A DNA stretch of 18,607 nt from JACZST01 sp964195155 (GTDB lineage Bacteria; Actinomycetota; Acidimicrobiia; Spongiisociales; UBA5794): positions 1 to 18,607 of the forward strand of contig CAXMOP010000047.1 of the NCBI GenBank assembly GCA_964195155.1. The letters are read 5' to 3'. Under the pieces are notes generated by a model. That model ran no database searches and had not been told where the DNA came from. It saw only the letters and a program-made list of their open reading frames with translations. Positions 7,564-14,700 of this stretch are shown here, piece after piece. A program made the position numbers and the translations under genes. Position 1 is the first letter of the stretch. Every line of letters starts with the position of its first letter.

Positions 7564-7585
7564 GGTGTGGAACACACCAAGGTTA
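7564..7585 (-). promoter_or_regulatory. Candidate promoter -10 and palindromic operator for the acyl-CoA ligase gene
   Basis: GGTGTG at 7564-7569 and CACACC at 7573-7578 form a perfect 15-bp inverted repeat with centre GAA. Read on the minus strand, TAACCT (complement of 7580-7585) is a plausible -10 box, placing a start point inside the palindrome, about 40 nt before the ATG. A repressor bound there would block transcription; TetR/FadR-type regulators of fatty-acid genes use sites of this size. The regulator is not in this window and no clear -35 is seen. Confidence 0.35.
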
Positions 7586-7618
7586 GAGCCTCCGCCGTCG
7601 GTGCGGACTCCGAGGAGA

Positions 7619-7695
7619 CGAAGGCGAAGCGGTTGAGACCGCGTCAACCGTCGTGGGCAGAGAGCTCCGCTGACCCGGTGCCCGAGCGGCCTGCG
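7619..7695 (+). repeat. Diverged partial copy of the 98-bp modular repeat
   Basis: CGAAGGCGAAGCGG at 7619-7632, then a diverged 25-bp middle, then CAGAGAGCTCCGCTGA and a CCGAGCGGCCTG segment match in order and spacing the tandem units at 16365-16560. The hairpin module of those units is missing here and is replaced by other sequence that begins the 148-bp tandem duplication. This is the first of several repeats in the 523 bp between 7534 and 8056, which hold no credible gene. Confidence 0.6.
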
Positions 7696-7972
7696 CCATG
7701 TTTGTTGGGCGGCTCGCCGGGGCTCGTCGCCTGACTGCGTGATCGCGACAGAGCTAGTCGAAAGCAATTCAGTCGGGCTCGCGACTCGCGACTCGCGACT
7801 CGCGACTCTTGTGTTGCTTGAGCCGGGGCCCGAGCGGCCTGCGCCATGTTTGTTGGGCGGCTCGCCGGGGCTCGCCGCCTGACTGCGTGATCGCGACAGA
7901 GCTAGTCGAAAGCAATTCAGTCGGGCTCGCGACTCGGGCTCGCGACTCGCGACTCGCGACTCTTATGTTGCT
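7671..7972 (+). repeat. 148-bp direct tandem duplication with CGCGACT heptamer tracts
   Basis: Unit 1 (7671-7818) and unit 2 (7819-7972, 6 bp longer) are nearly identical. Each holds a GCGCCATGTTTGTTGGGCGGC segment-like region, a CGAC/GTCG inverted repeat around AGAGCTA, then AGTCGGGCT and a tract of the 7-mer CGCGACT. The tract is four perfect units at 7780-7807 in unit 1, and one unit plus three units (7928-7934, 7941-7961) in unit 2, the gap accounting for the extra length. A third start of the unit at 7973 switches to the hairpin repeat. The high identity suggests recent duplication. ORFs across it on both strands are repeat translations, not genes. Confidence 0.85.
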
Positions 7973-8020
7973 TGACCCGGGGCCCGAGCGGCCTGCCACG
8001 CAGTGGCAAGAGCGGGAAAC
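7973..8020 (+). repeat. Hairpin module of the dispersed repeat, copy 1
   Basis: The segment has GGCC-CGAGC-GGCC followed by the perfect hairpin TGCCAC (7994-7999), loop GCA, GTGGCA (8003-8008), ending AGAGCGGGAAAC. It matches copies near 9990, 16416 and 16514. Here it sits directly upstream of the HTH gene and its candidate promoter. Confidence 0.8.
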
Positions 8021-8043
8021 AAAGCCGAAACGGAAACCTGAGA

Positions 8044-8049
8044 TATCCT
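8044..8049 (+). promoter_or_regulatory. Candidate -10 box TATCCT for the HTH gene, leaderless
   Basis: TATCCT ends 7 nt before the ATG at 8057, so transcription could begin at the start codon, as proposed for ppk2. There is no Shine-Dalgarno before that ATG. No convincing -35 is visible in the preceding repeat sequence. Confidence 0.3.
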
Positions 8050-8056
8050 GGCGACC

Positions 8057-8725
8057 ATGCTGTCCGATGACGGGATGTCTCGAACGTTTGGCCAGATGCT
8101 CCGAGAGGCGCGCCTCGAGCGTCATCTTTCGATGGGGCAGCTCGCCGCGGCCGTCGATCGCTCAACGGCTTCGGTGCGACGCTGGGAGCGGGACGACGGC
8201 CTGCCCACCCCAGACGTCGTGGAACAACTGATCGACCGTCTCGCGCTCGACCCCGACGAGGTGAACGCGGTCCTGGCCGCAGACGGGTTGGACCGGGACG
8301 GCGGCGAGTCGGCTGAGACACATCCGATCGAGGAAGGCGACCCGATCGATGTCGTGCCACTCACTGATGTAGCAGACGCCGCCGGCGGTGGATCGCTGCA
8401 GGAGTGGGACCAGCCTCCGGTCACGGTTGCTTCACCAGCCTCGGGGACCCCTGAACCGGAGAGATCAGGCGTGGTGGTCGCCGCGCCCCCCCCGTCGGTG
8501 TGGCCGACCGCGTCGGTTCCGGTGGCGGTGATCGAACAAGATCCCAACCTGCTGCAGATTCTCCGCGACCCCGATCGGCCGTGGCTCGGCTACATCCGGG
8601 CGGCCTTGACGATCCTCGTTCTCGGAGGGCTGGTCTGGGTACTGCTCTGGGCGCTTCCCGAGTTCCTCGATGCGTTCGGTGAGATGTGGGACTCGCTGTG
8701 GGAGACAGAAGGGACCGCGACTTAG
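8057..8725 (+). CDS. Membrane-anchored helix-turn-helix (XRE-type) protein
   Basis: This 222-residue protein has an N-terminal XRE-like helix-turn-helix domain (about 10-75; MGQLAAAVDRSTASVRRWER is the recognition region at about 26-45). A long acidic and proline-rich linker follows (about 76-155), then a hydrophilic stretch and one membrane helix at about 181-200, with a short acidic, tryptophan-containing tail. The DNA-binding part should be cytoplasmic and the protein held in the membrane, loosely like RodZ, though I see no specific RodZ signature. The alternative start at 8075 (MSRTFG) would lose only six residues and is possible. It lies 137 bp before the oxidase operon on the same strand, with a repeat array between. 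Its targets are unknown; regulation of the oxidase genes or a cell-envelope role are both open. Confidence 0.75.
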   Translation: MLSDDGMSRTFGQMLREARLERHLSMGQLAAAVDRSTASVRRWERDDGLPTPDVVEQLIDRLALDPDEVNAVLAADGLDRDGGESAETHPIEEGDPIDVVPLTDVADAAGGGSLQEWDQPPVTVASPASGTPEPERSGVVVAAPPPSVWPTASVPVAVIEQDPNLLQILRDPDRPWLGYIRAALTILVLGGLVWVLLWALPEFLDAFGEMWDSLWETEGTAT

Positions 8726-8825
8726 AGCCCTCAGCCCTCAGTCTTCAGTCCTCAGCCCGATGTTCTGATGACTGACGACTGATGACTGATGACTGTCGAC
8801 TGACGACTGTCGACTGACGACTCTC
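8725..8825. repeat. Convergent 7-bp repeat arrays between the HTH gene and ctaC
   Basis: Left arm 8725-8759: five 7-bp units of the CAGCCCT/CAGTCTT type, beginning at the last base of the HTH stop codon. Right arm 8770-8825: eight consecutive units of GACTNNN (GACTGAC, GACTGAT, GACTGTC and GACTCTC) with no break in period. The layout, left CAGTC units, short spacer, right GACTG units, is the same as at 5655-5756, so the whole can fold back on itself. It ends about 37 bp before the ctaC start and may separate transcription of the two genes. Confidence 0.88.
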
Positions 8826-8862
8826 GGACTATCGTCCCATCCGGCCGTCGTACGGGAGATAC

Positions 8863-9975
8863 GTGCACAGACGAGAGGTCAGTGATGGTGGGCGCCGCCG
8901 GCTCCTGCCGGCAGCGGCGGTGACGATTGCAACGCTGGTCGTCACCTCGTGCTCGAGCACCGACCTGCAGTCTTCGCTCAACCCGAAGTCCGTAGAGGCG
9001 CAGCAGATCGACGACCTCTGGATCCTGGTGCTCGTCCTTGCCACCGTCGTTTTCGTCGTGGTCGAGGGGATGCTGGTCCTTGCCATCGTTCGATTCCGCA
9101 GGCGCAAGGACGATGACACCGAGCCAAGGCAGGTCCACGGCAACACCCCGTTGGAGATCGCATGGTCGATTGCCCCCGCCATCATCCTGGCCATCGTTGC
9201 GGTGCCAACGCTGGTGACGCTGTTCGAGCTCAGTAGCCCCCCGGAGGGAGACTCGGTGGTGGTCAACGTCACCGGCCACCAGTGGTGGTGGGAATTCGAA
9301 TACCCCGACATCGTCGACGCTCAGGGCCGCCCGCTCACCACCGCCAACGAGTTGCACATCCCGGCTGGGAAAACCACCGAGCTACGCATGACCTCGGCAG
9401 ACGTGATCCACAGTTTCTGGGTACCACCGCTTGCGGGCAAGCGTGATGTGGTGCCCGGCCACGAGACCTTCATCAAGATCACGCCAGATCTGGAAACGGC
9501 GGGTCAGGCGATCCCCGGCCAGTGCGCCGAGTTCTGCTGGCTCGGCCACGCCGACATGCGCATGCTCGTGTTCGTCGACAAAGAAGCGGACTTTGCCACG
9601 TGGGCGGAGGAGCAAACACAGCCTGCCATGATCCCGACCGGCGGTCCGGCAGCGTCGGGTTTCGAGATCTTCGCTGCGATTTGTGCAACCTGCCACCAGG
9701 CCATGGTGAGTGATTCGGAGGGGGCAGTCGAGGTGCTCGGTGAGCCGCTGGCACCGGACCTGACTCACTTCGGATCGCGCACGACCCTCGGGGCCAACGT
9801 CCTCGACAACACCCCGGCGCACCTCGCCGAGTGGATCGACGATCCCGGCGCGATCAAGGCCATGGCTCCCGAGCTCAACGACTTCGACAGTGGCCGGATC
9901 CTCGGCATGCCGGACTACGGTCTCGACGACGAAGAGATCGCCGAGCTGGTTGCCCTATTGGAGGGATGGAAGTGA
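8863..9975 (+). CDS. ctaC: Cytochrome c oxidase subunit II with fused cytochrome c domain (caa3 type)
   Basis: This 370-residue subunit takes electrons from the respiratory chain and passes them to the CuA site of the oxidase. An N-terminal lipoprotein-type signal ends VVTSC with C30 as likely lipidated residue. Two membrane helices follow (about 53-77 and 100-122). The CuA domain has H183, C221, E223, C225, H229 and M232 (CAEFCWLGHADM). A cytochrome c domain follows with the heme motif CATCH (274-278) and a probable axial methionine M349 (LGMPDYGL). The fused heme domain defines caa3 oxidases. The start is GTG 8863 with GGGAG at 8854-8858; alternative starts are less well placed. It is the first gene of ctaCDEFG. 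A gap of 120 bp with a hairpin repeat separates it from ctaD. Confidence 0.95.
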   Translation: MHRREVSDGGRRRLLPAAAVTIATLVVTSCSSTDLQSSLNPKSVEAQQIDDLWILVLVLATVVFVVVEGMLVLAIVRFRRRKDDDTEPRQVHGNTPLEIAWSIAPAIILAIVAVPTLVTLFELSSPPEGDSVVVNVTGHQWWWEFEYPDIVDAQGRPLTTANELHIPAGKTTELRMTSADVIHSFWVPPLAGKRDVVPGHETFIKITPDLETAGQAIPGQCAEFCWLGHADMRMLVFVDKEADFATWAEEQTQPAMIPTGGPAASGFEIFAAICATCHQAMVSDSEGAVEVLGEPLAPDLTHFGSRTTLGANVLDNTPAHLAEWIDDPGAIKAMAPELNDFDSGRILGMPDYGLDDEEIAELVALLEGWK

Positions 9976-9989
9976 GGCGAAGCGTTTGG

Positions 9990-10039
9990 CTGAGCCGGGG
10001 CCCGAGCGGCCCGCCGCGAAGCGGCAAGAGCGGGAAGCA
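9990..10039 (+). repeat. Hairpin module of the dispersed repeat, copy 2 (covarying stem)
   Basis: The segment between ctaC and ctaD matches the copies at 7973 and 16416 with several substitutions. The stem is GCCGC (10013-10017), loop GAA, GCGGC (10021-10025). Compared with TGCCAC-GCA-GTGGCA, one stem pair changes from A-T to G-C on both sides, so pairing is preserved. A degenerate GGCGAAGCG module precedes it at about 9976-9984. The remaining 56 bp before ctaD show no firm signal. Confidence 0.8.
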
Positions 10040-10095
10040 ATGCAACATTTGGTATTGATGAGGCATCGAAGTAGTCGCAAACGGGGTCGATCGCA

Positions 10096-11970
10096 GTGGC
10101 CGTAACGACGAAGCCTGAGGAGCTCGGTTACACCCCCTCGACCGATGGCTTGTGGAGCTGGGTCACGACGGTCGACCACAAACGAATCGGCATCTTGTAT
10201 GCGGTCTCTGCACTGGCGTTCTTTGTCATCGGCGGCCTGGAAGCCCTGCTGATCCGCACCCAGCTTGCCGGCCCCAATGGCACGGTGCTCACCGCGGACG
10301 CCTACAACCAGCTATTCACCATGCACGGCCTCACGATGGTGTTCGCAGTGATCATGCCCGTCACGGCCGCCTTCCAGAACTACATGATCCCGCTGCAGAT
10401 CGGCGCCCGTGACGTTGCCTTCCCGCGGCTGAATGCGTTCTCGTACTGGCTGTTCCTGTTCAGCGTGCTGCTGATGATGTCGTCGTTCTTCCTCGGCGGC
10501 GCCCCGGACGGGGCGTGGGTTGGGTATGCCAATTTGTCCACCCAGCTCACCGAGTTTGTCCGTATGGACTATTACTCCATCGGGGTTCAGTTACTGGGAG
10601 TGGCCTCGATCGCGTCGTCGGCAAACTTCATCGCGACCATCCTGACCCTGCGAGCACCGGGGATGACCATGATGCGGATGCCGGTGTTCACCTGGATGAC
10701 CCTGATCACGTCGTTCCTGCTCATTCTGAGCCTCCCGGTGCTCGGCGTCGGCCTGTGGCAGATGTTCTTCGACCGGAACTTCGGGACCGTTTTCTACGAG
10801 GCGGCGGCGGCGGGCGACCCACTGCTGTGGCAACATCTGTTCTGGATCTTTGCGCACCCCGAGGTGTACGTGCTGATCCTGCCCGCCATGGGGATCGTCT
10901 CCGAGACGCTGCCGGTGTTCTCCCGTAAGCCGCTGTTCGGCTACCCGTTCGTGGTGTTCTCCGGGCTTGCGATCGCGTTCCTCGGCTTCGGCGTGTGGGC
11001 GCACCATATGTTCACCTCCGGACTGGGCCCCGTTGCCGAAGCGGGGTTCGGGATCACCACGATGCTCATCGCCATCCCGACCGGGATAAAGATCTTCAAC
11101 TGGATCGGCACGATGTGGGGTGGGAAGTTGACGCTCAACGTCCCGATGCTGTTCTCGATCGGGTTCATCGCCATGTTCATCATCGGCGGGCTTTCCGGGG
11201 TGGCTCACGCAGCGATCCCTGCCGATACCCAACAGCACGACACGTATTTCGTCGTTGCGCATTTTCATTACGTGCTGTTCGGCGGCTCCGTATTCGGCTT
11301 CATGGCCGGCGCCTATTACTGGTACCCGAAGTGGACCGGGCGCCGTCTCGGCGAGACACTCGGGAAGTGGCATTTCTGGCTGATGTTCATCGGGTTCAAC
11401 CTCACGTTCGGCCCGATGCACATCCTGGGCCTCAACGGCATGCCACGCCGCACCTATCGCTACCCGGAGGGGCTTGGTTGGGAGTTCTGGAACGGGATGG
11501 CCACGATCGGGTCGTTCATCATCGCTCTGTCGATCCTGGTGTTCATCATCAACCTGGTCCGGAGCCGGCGGGCGATGCCCGTCGGTAGCGATCCGTGGGA
11601 CGCCAGGACCCTCGAGTGGATGACCACCTCACCGCCACCGATCCACAACTTCGACCAGGTGCCGATCGTGCGCCACCTCGACGAGTGGTGGCACCGCAAG
11701 TACGGGGTCGACGAGGAGGGCCGGACTGTCCCGCTGCCCGAGGGGTTTGTCGAAGAACCGGCATTCGTCCAGCAAACCGGTGGAATCCACATGCCGTCGC
11801 CTTCGTTCTACCCGCTGGTGTCCGCCGCGGGTCTGGTCACGCTGGGAGCTGGCCTCATTTTCTGGGGATCAGGGATCATCGGGGTCGGCCTGATCGCCGT
11901 TGGGGTCGCGATCTCGCTGTGGGGCATTGTCGGGTGGGCGGCTGAGCCCATCACGAGAGAGGCGCACTGA
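10096..11970 (+). CDS. ctaD: Cytochrome c oxidase subunit I
   Basis: This 624-residue catalytic subunit of the heme-copper oxidase reduces O2 to water and pumps protons. Visible ligands are H77 (heme a, TMHGLTMVF), H254 and Y258 in AHPEVY (CuB and the cross-linked tyrosine), H303/H304 (CuB, HHMFTSG), and H389 and H391 (heme a3 and heme a, HFHYVLFGG). E256 of HPEVY and the K-channel lysine in PTGIKIFNW (K332) mark an A1-type oxidase. The protein is longer than a minimal subunit I because of two extra hydrophobic segments at the C terminus (about 567-615). The start is GTG 10096: an in-frame TAG at 10072-10074 excludes anything farther upstream. The stop overlaps the ctaE start by one base, implying coupled translation. 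Confidence 0.97.
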   Translation: MAVTTKPEELGYTPSTDGLWSWVTTVDHKRIGILYAVSALAFFVIGGLEALLIRTQLAGPNGTVLTADAYNQLFTMHGLTMVFAVIMPVTAAFQNYMIPLQIGARDVAFPRLNAFSYWLFLFSVLLMMSSFFLGGAPDGAWVGYANLSTQLTEFVRMDYYSIGVQLLGVASIASSANFIATILTLRAPGMTMMRMPVFTWMTLITSFLLILSLPVLGVGLWQMFFDRNFGTVFYEAAAAGDPLLWQHLFWIFAHPEVYVLILPAMGIVSETLPVFSRKPLFGYPFVVFSGLAIAFLGFGVWAHHMFTSGLGPVAEAGFGITTMLIAIPTGIKIFNWIGTMWGGKLTLNVPMLFSIGFIAMFIIGGLSGVAHAAIPADTQQHDTYFVVAHFHYVLFGGSVFGFMAGAYYWYPKWTGRRLGETLGKWHFWLMFIGFNLTFGPMHILGLNGMPRRTYRYPEGLGWEFWNGMATIGSFIIALSILVFIINLVRSRRAMPVGSDPWDARTLEWMTTSPPPIHNFDQVPIVRHLDEWWHRKYGVDEEGRTVPLPEGFVEEPAFVQQTGGIHMPSPSFYPLVSAAGLVTLGAGLIFWGSGIIGVGLIAVGVAISLWGIVGWAAEPITREAH

Positions 11971-12578
11971 TGGCAATTGCCGCCGACAGTGTTTTCGAGG
12001 AGAGCGACTTCGAGGCGACCGGTGACCCCATCCATCGCACTCGTAAGACCGCGATGTGGATCTGGCTTGGTTCGGAGGCGTTCTTCTTCGGTGCCATGAT
12101 CTCGACGTTTCTGCTCTATCGCACCACGACCAACGATGGCCCGGGTGCCGAGATCTTCAACATCCCGTTCACCTCCGCGAGCTCGTTCATCCTGCTGACG
12201 AGCTCGCTCACGATGGTGCTCGCCGACAACGCGTTTCAGCGCAAAGATCAGCGTCAGGGGCGAATCTGGCTGATTGGGACCATCCTGCTCGGCCTCACCT
12301 TTCTTGCGGGACAGATCTTCGAGTTCACCGAGTTCGTCCACGAAGGCCTCACGCTGTCGTCGAGCCCCTTCGGTTCATCGTTCTACATGCTGACCGGGTT
12401 CCACGGAGCCCACGTCGCCGTCGGCGTGCTGATGTTGTCGATGCTCGTCGCCTTCTCATTGCGGGGGCGACTGTCTTCGGATCACGGGATGAACGTCGAA
12501 CTCACCGCGCTGTATTGGCACTTCGTCGACATCGTGTGGATCGTGATCTTCACGGTCGTCTACCTGCTGCAGATCTGA
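11970..12578 (+). CDS. ctaE: Cytochrome c oxidase subunit III
   Basis: This 202-residue membrane subunit stabilises the oxidase and its proton uptake. Five membrane helices are evident (about 29-50, 67-86, 99-118, 137-163 and 181-200), the short form lacking the first two helices of mitochondrial COX3. Signature segments are GFHGAHVAVGV (143-153) and ALYWHFVDIVWI (180-191). The ATG at 11970 shares its A with the ctaD stop, and a purine-rich GAGAGAGG lies a few bases upstream. It is followed 2 bp later by ctaF. Confidence 0.95.
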   Translation: MAIAADSVFEESDFEATGDPIHRTRKTAMWIWLGSEAFFFGAMISTFLLYRTTTNDGPGAEIFNIPFTSASSFILLTSSLTMVLADNAFQRKDQRQGRIWLIGTILLGLTFLAGQIFEFTEFVHEGLTLSSSPFGSSFYMLTGFHGAHVAVGVLMLSMLVAFSLRGRLSSDHGMNVELTALYWHFVDIVWIVIFTVVYLLQI

Positions 12579-12580
12579 CC

Positions 12581-12868
12581 ATGGCAACGACAACGCACGC
12601 GCATCCCACCGCGAAGTTCTACTGGCTGATCGCGGCGTTCCTCGCGGTGGTGACCGCGGTCGAGATCGGTATCTCCTACATCGAGGTCCTCGGACCCGCC
12701 CAGGCGCCGCTGCTCATCACTTTCGGCATCGTGAAGTTCATCACCGTGGCGGCGGTGTTCATGCATCTCCGTTACGACCTACGCGATTATCGCACGCTGT
12801 TCTTGTTCGGATTGCTCGGCGCCTTGGTCGTATTCGCTGTGGTGCTGGCTGTTTTCCAGGCGTTCTGA
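12581..12868 (+). CDS. ctaF: Cytochrome c oxidase subunit IV, small prokaryotic type
   Basis: This 95-residue protein with three membrane helices (about 13-33, 42-62 and 72-93) matches the small prokaryotic subunit IV (COX4_pro) family in size, helix pattern and operon place. The segment FGIVKFITVAAVFMHLRYD (48-66) is typical of it. ATG 12581 follows the ctaE stop by 2 bp. A longer in-frame reading from 12056 runs through ctaE and is not real. It resembles the Bacillus/Thermus small subunit more than the larger CtaF of mycobacteria. Confidence 0.88.
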   Translation: MATTTHAHPTAKFYWLIAAFLAVVTAVEIGISYIEVLGPAQAPLLITFGIVKFITVAAVFMHLRYDLRDYRTLFLFGLLGALVVFAVVLAVFQAF

Positions 12869-12870
12869 TC

Positions 12871-13674
12871 GTGGACATCCCGTTCCACCTCCACCTCGAC
12901 GTGCTCGTTGTCGCTGCTGCGCTCATCGCGGGCTACGAGCTCGGAATCCGGATCCTCGGGCCCAGGTATTGCCCCGAGGACGAACGTCCGGTCACGGGTT
13001 GGCAACGCGGGCTGTTCTACGCCGGGGTGATGGTCCTGGTCCTGGTCTCGACGTGGCCGATCCACGACATCGCAGAGGGCCGGCTGTTCCTGTTCCACAT
13101 GATCGAGCACACTGCGCTGGCGCTGATCGTCCCGCCGATGTTGTTCGGGGGGACGCCATGGTGGCTGATGAGGGCGGTGGTCGCCCCCATCATGCCCGTG
13201 GTCAAGTTCATCACCCGCCCGTTGATCGCCCTGGTTCTGTTCAACGGGTGGCTGGCGTTCATCCATGTACCCGCGGTGGTGGAATTGATGATCACCAACG
13301 AGCTCTTCCACTTCTCCGCACACGCCATCCTCTTCGTCACCGCAATCATCATGTGGTGGCCGGTGATGGACCCCATCCCCGATACCCAACGGCTCACGCC
13401 TTTCGGCAAGATGGGCTATCTGTTCCTGCAGTCACTCGTGCCAACGATTCCGGCGTCGTTCATGACCCTTGGCAGCACGCCGCTGTATGCGATGTACGTG
13501 ACGTTCCCGCGCCTATGGGGGATTGACGCGATGACCGATCAGGTCCTCGCCGGGCTTCTGATGAAGGTCGGCGGCGGGCTCATTCTGTGGGGCTTCATCA
13601 CCTGGATCTTCTTCTCGTGGTACTACGAGGAGCAGAAGTTCGAGACCGGGCCCGTCGTCGTTCCGACCAAATAG
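12871..13674 (+). CDS. ctaG: Cytochrome c oxidase assembly factor CtaG (caa3 type)
   Basis: This 267-residue polytopic membrane protein belongs to the caa3_CtaG family, needed for CuB/caa3 oxidase assembly in Bacillus and unrelated to the Cox11 protein also called CtaG. About seven hydrophobic helices are visible. Family features include the HMIEHTALALIVPPML region, FNGWLAFIHVP, the NELFHFSAHAILF segment and WWPVMDPIP; the histidines in the membrane region suit copper handling, which is an inference. The GTG start at 12871 lies 2 bp after the ctaF stop. It closes the operon, giving the order ctaCDEFG as in Bacillus subtilis. Confidence 0.92.
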   Translation: MDIPFHLHLDVLVVAAALIAGYELGIRILGPRYCPEDERPVTGWQRGLFYAGVMVLVLVSTWPIHDIAEGRLFLFHMIEHTALALIVPPMLFGGTPWWLMRAVVAPIMPVVKFITRPLIALVLFNGWLAFIHVPAVVELMITNELFHFSAHAILFVTAIIMWWPVMDPIPDTQRLTPFGKMGYLFLQSLVPTIPASFMTLGSTPLYAMYVTFPRLWGIDAMTDQVLAGLLMKVGGGLILWGFITWIFFSWYYEEQKFETGPVVVPTK

Positions 13675-13681
13675 GCCCACC

Positions 13682-13695
13682 GAGGTGCGGACCTC
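13682..13695. terminator. Hairpin between convergent ctaG and minus-strand gene
   Basis: GAGGT (13682-13686), loop GCGG, ACCTC (13691-13695) is a perfect short hairpin in the 19-bp gap between two convergent genes, overlapping the stop of the minus-strand gene. There is no T tract on either strand, so its role as a two-way terminator is inferred from position only. Confidence 0.3.
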
Positions 13696-14590
13696 AATCC
13701 GCGGTCTGGCCGACTCGATCGCTGGTCATCCAGGAGACGATCCGTTGCGCAGACACGGACGATGTGTCGACCTGGCCCGTGCCGCCACCAAAGTCGAACA
13801 GACCCCGAGATCGGTTCTGCATCGTCCATTCGGTGGTCTCCACCTCTGACGCCAGGGCCTCCTCGACAATGGCCTCTTCGTCGAGTTGGAGCGGGGTCAT
13901 GCCGTGGGTGGCGAGGATGTCGAGAGCCTGCTGGTGGGCGAGGGCGAGCGCCCCGGGCGAGCCCCCAGATACAACGTTCGCCAGATAATTCGGCGGCAGT
14001 CCGGTGCGATCGCTGTTGAGTGTGACCAGGAACCGTGAGTCTGCGAAGCGGCTCTCGATGGCGAAAATCATGTCGGTGATGACGGCATGGCGGTCCAGGT
14101 TCTCATGCACCAGGACTGCAGCCGTTACCGAGATTCGCGCCGAGTCAAATGCATACCCTCCGACGTGACTCCAGCCCATATCTGTGAGCTCGACTACGTA
14201 TGCCTCGGCGCCGTCCATCACCGTGTCGGTGAACACGGGGCGGAGGCTCGCAACGGACGGCGCGATCCGCATCCTTCCCCGCATCAAGAACAGCAATGCC
14301 ACCGCCGCCGCCATGGTCACCGTGACGACGCCCGGGTCGAGCAGCATCAACACGACACTGAGAGATCCCAGGGAAATCCACAACCAGGGCGACATTGGAT
14401 TGATCCACGTCGAGAGCAGGTATGCAACGGCGATGGCGAGCGTCAAGAATGCCAGGACGGTCTCGCCCTGCGCCGACCAATACAGACCCACGTAGACGGC
14501 GATGACCAGCCCGACCGAGCTGACCGCCCTGGCAAGCCAGACCATGCGCTGGGCTGACTGCGGGACCGGCGGTTGTTCGAGAAAAGCCAT
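13694..14590 (-). CDS. Unrecognised membrane protein with C-terminal soluble domain
   Basis: This 298-residue protein has four hydrophobic helices (about 17-37, 44-61, 68-85 and 87-104) and then a soluble domain of about 190 residues. The soluble part has alternating strand/helix character with no motif I recognise. It begins with a segment resembling a PH-like or photosystem-style beta region (SVASLRPVFTDTVMDG) and ends in an acidic, threonine-rich tail. No catalytic residues can be named. It starts at ATG 14590 without a clear Shine-Dalgarno. It is the last gene of a minus-strand run from 16304, 110 bp after the previous gene; a separate promoter is possible in that gap (GATAAG on the minus strand near 14646-14651). 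Composition matches the neighbours, so it looks native. Confidence 0.7.
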   Translation of the reverse strand: MAFLEQPPVPQSAQRMVWLARAVSSVGLVIAVYVGLYWSAQGETVLAFLTLAIAVAYLLSTWINPMSPWLWISLGSLSVVLMLLDPGVVTVTMAAAVALLFLMRGRMRIAPSVASLRPVFTDTVMDGAEAYVVELTDMGWSHVGGYAFDSARISVTAAVLVHENLDRHAVITDMIFAIESRFADSRFLVTLNSDRTGLPPNYLANVVSGGSPGALALAHQQALDILATHGMTPLQLDEEAIVEEALASEVETTEWTMQNRSRGLFDFGGGTGQVDTSSVSAQRIVSWMTSDRVGQTAD

Positions 14591-14677
14591 ACGAGGGGTT
14601 TTTCGGCGGGCGGAACCCGCTCACTCAAGCGATTTTCCCGTTCGCCGCTTATCGATCAGCCGCTCGAGGATCGCTGC

Positions 14678-14694
14678 GGACTGTGGAGCAGTCC
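14678..14694 (-). terminator. Hairpin after the stop of the six-helix protein gene
   Basis: GGACTG (14678-14683), loop TGGAG, CAGTCC (14689-14694) is a perfect 6-bp stem that begins 6 nt downstream of the minus-strand stop at 14701. There is no U tract. A second perfect stem, GCGGG/CCCGC, lies at about 14606-14622. Terminator function is plausible but unproved. Confidence 0.3.
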
Positions 14695-14700
14695 CCCGAT

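Noticed and set aside
7534..7767. N-terminal extension of the acyl-CoA ligase
   Set aside because: It would translate repeat DNA; the start at 7533 has a strong Shine-Dalgarno and matches family length.
7780..7961. CRISPR array suggested by regular short repeats
   Set aside because: Units are 7 bp with no spacers of unique sequence, and there are no cas genes; these are simple tandem repeats.
7917..8360. Minus-strand frame crossing the repeats and the HTH gene
   Set aside because: Part of its translation is repeat sequence also seen in frames near 16400, and the rest is antisense to the HTH coding region.
9973..9975. TGA of ctaC as a possible selenocysteine codon, given the tRNA-Sec
   Set aside because: The protein is complete at this stop, and the codons that follow are repeat sequence with another stop soon after.
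14606..14622. GCGGG/CCCGC hairpin before the minus-strand gene as an intrinsic terminator
   Set aside because: On the minus strand it is followed by A-rich, not T-rich, sequence and lies close to the next start codon.
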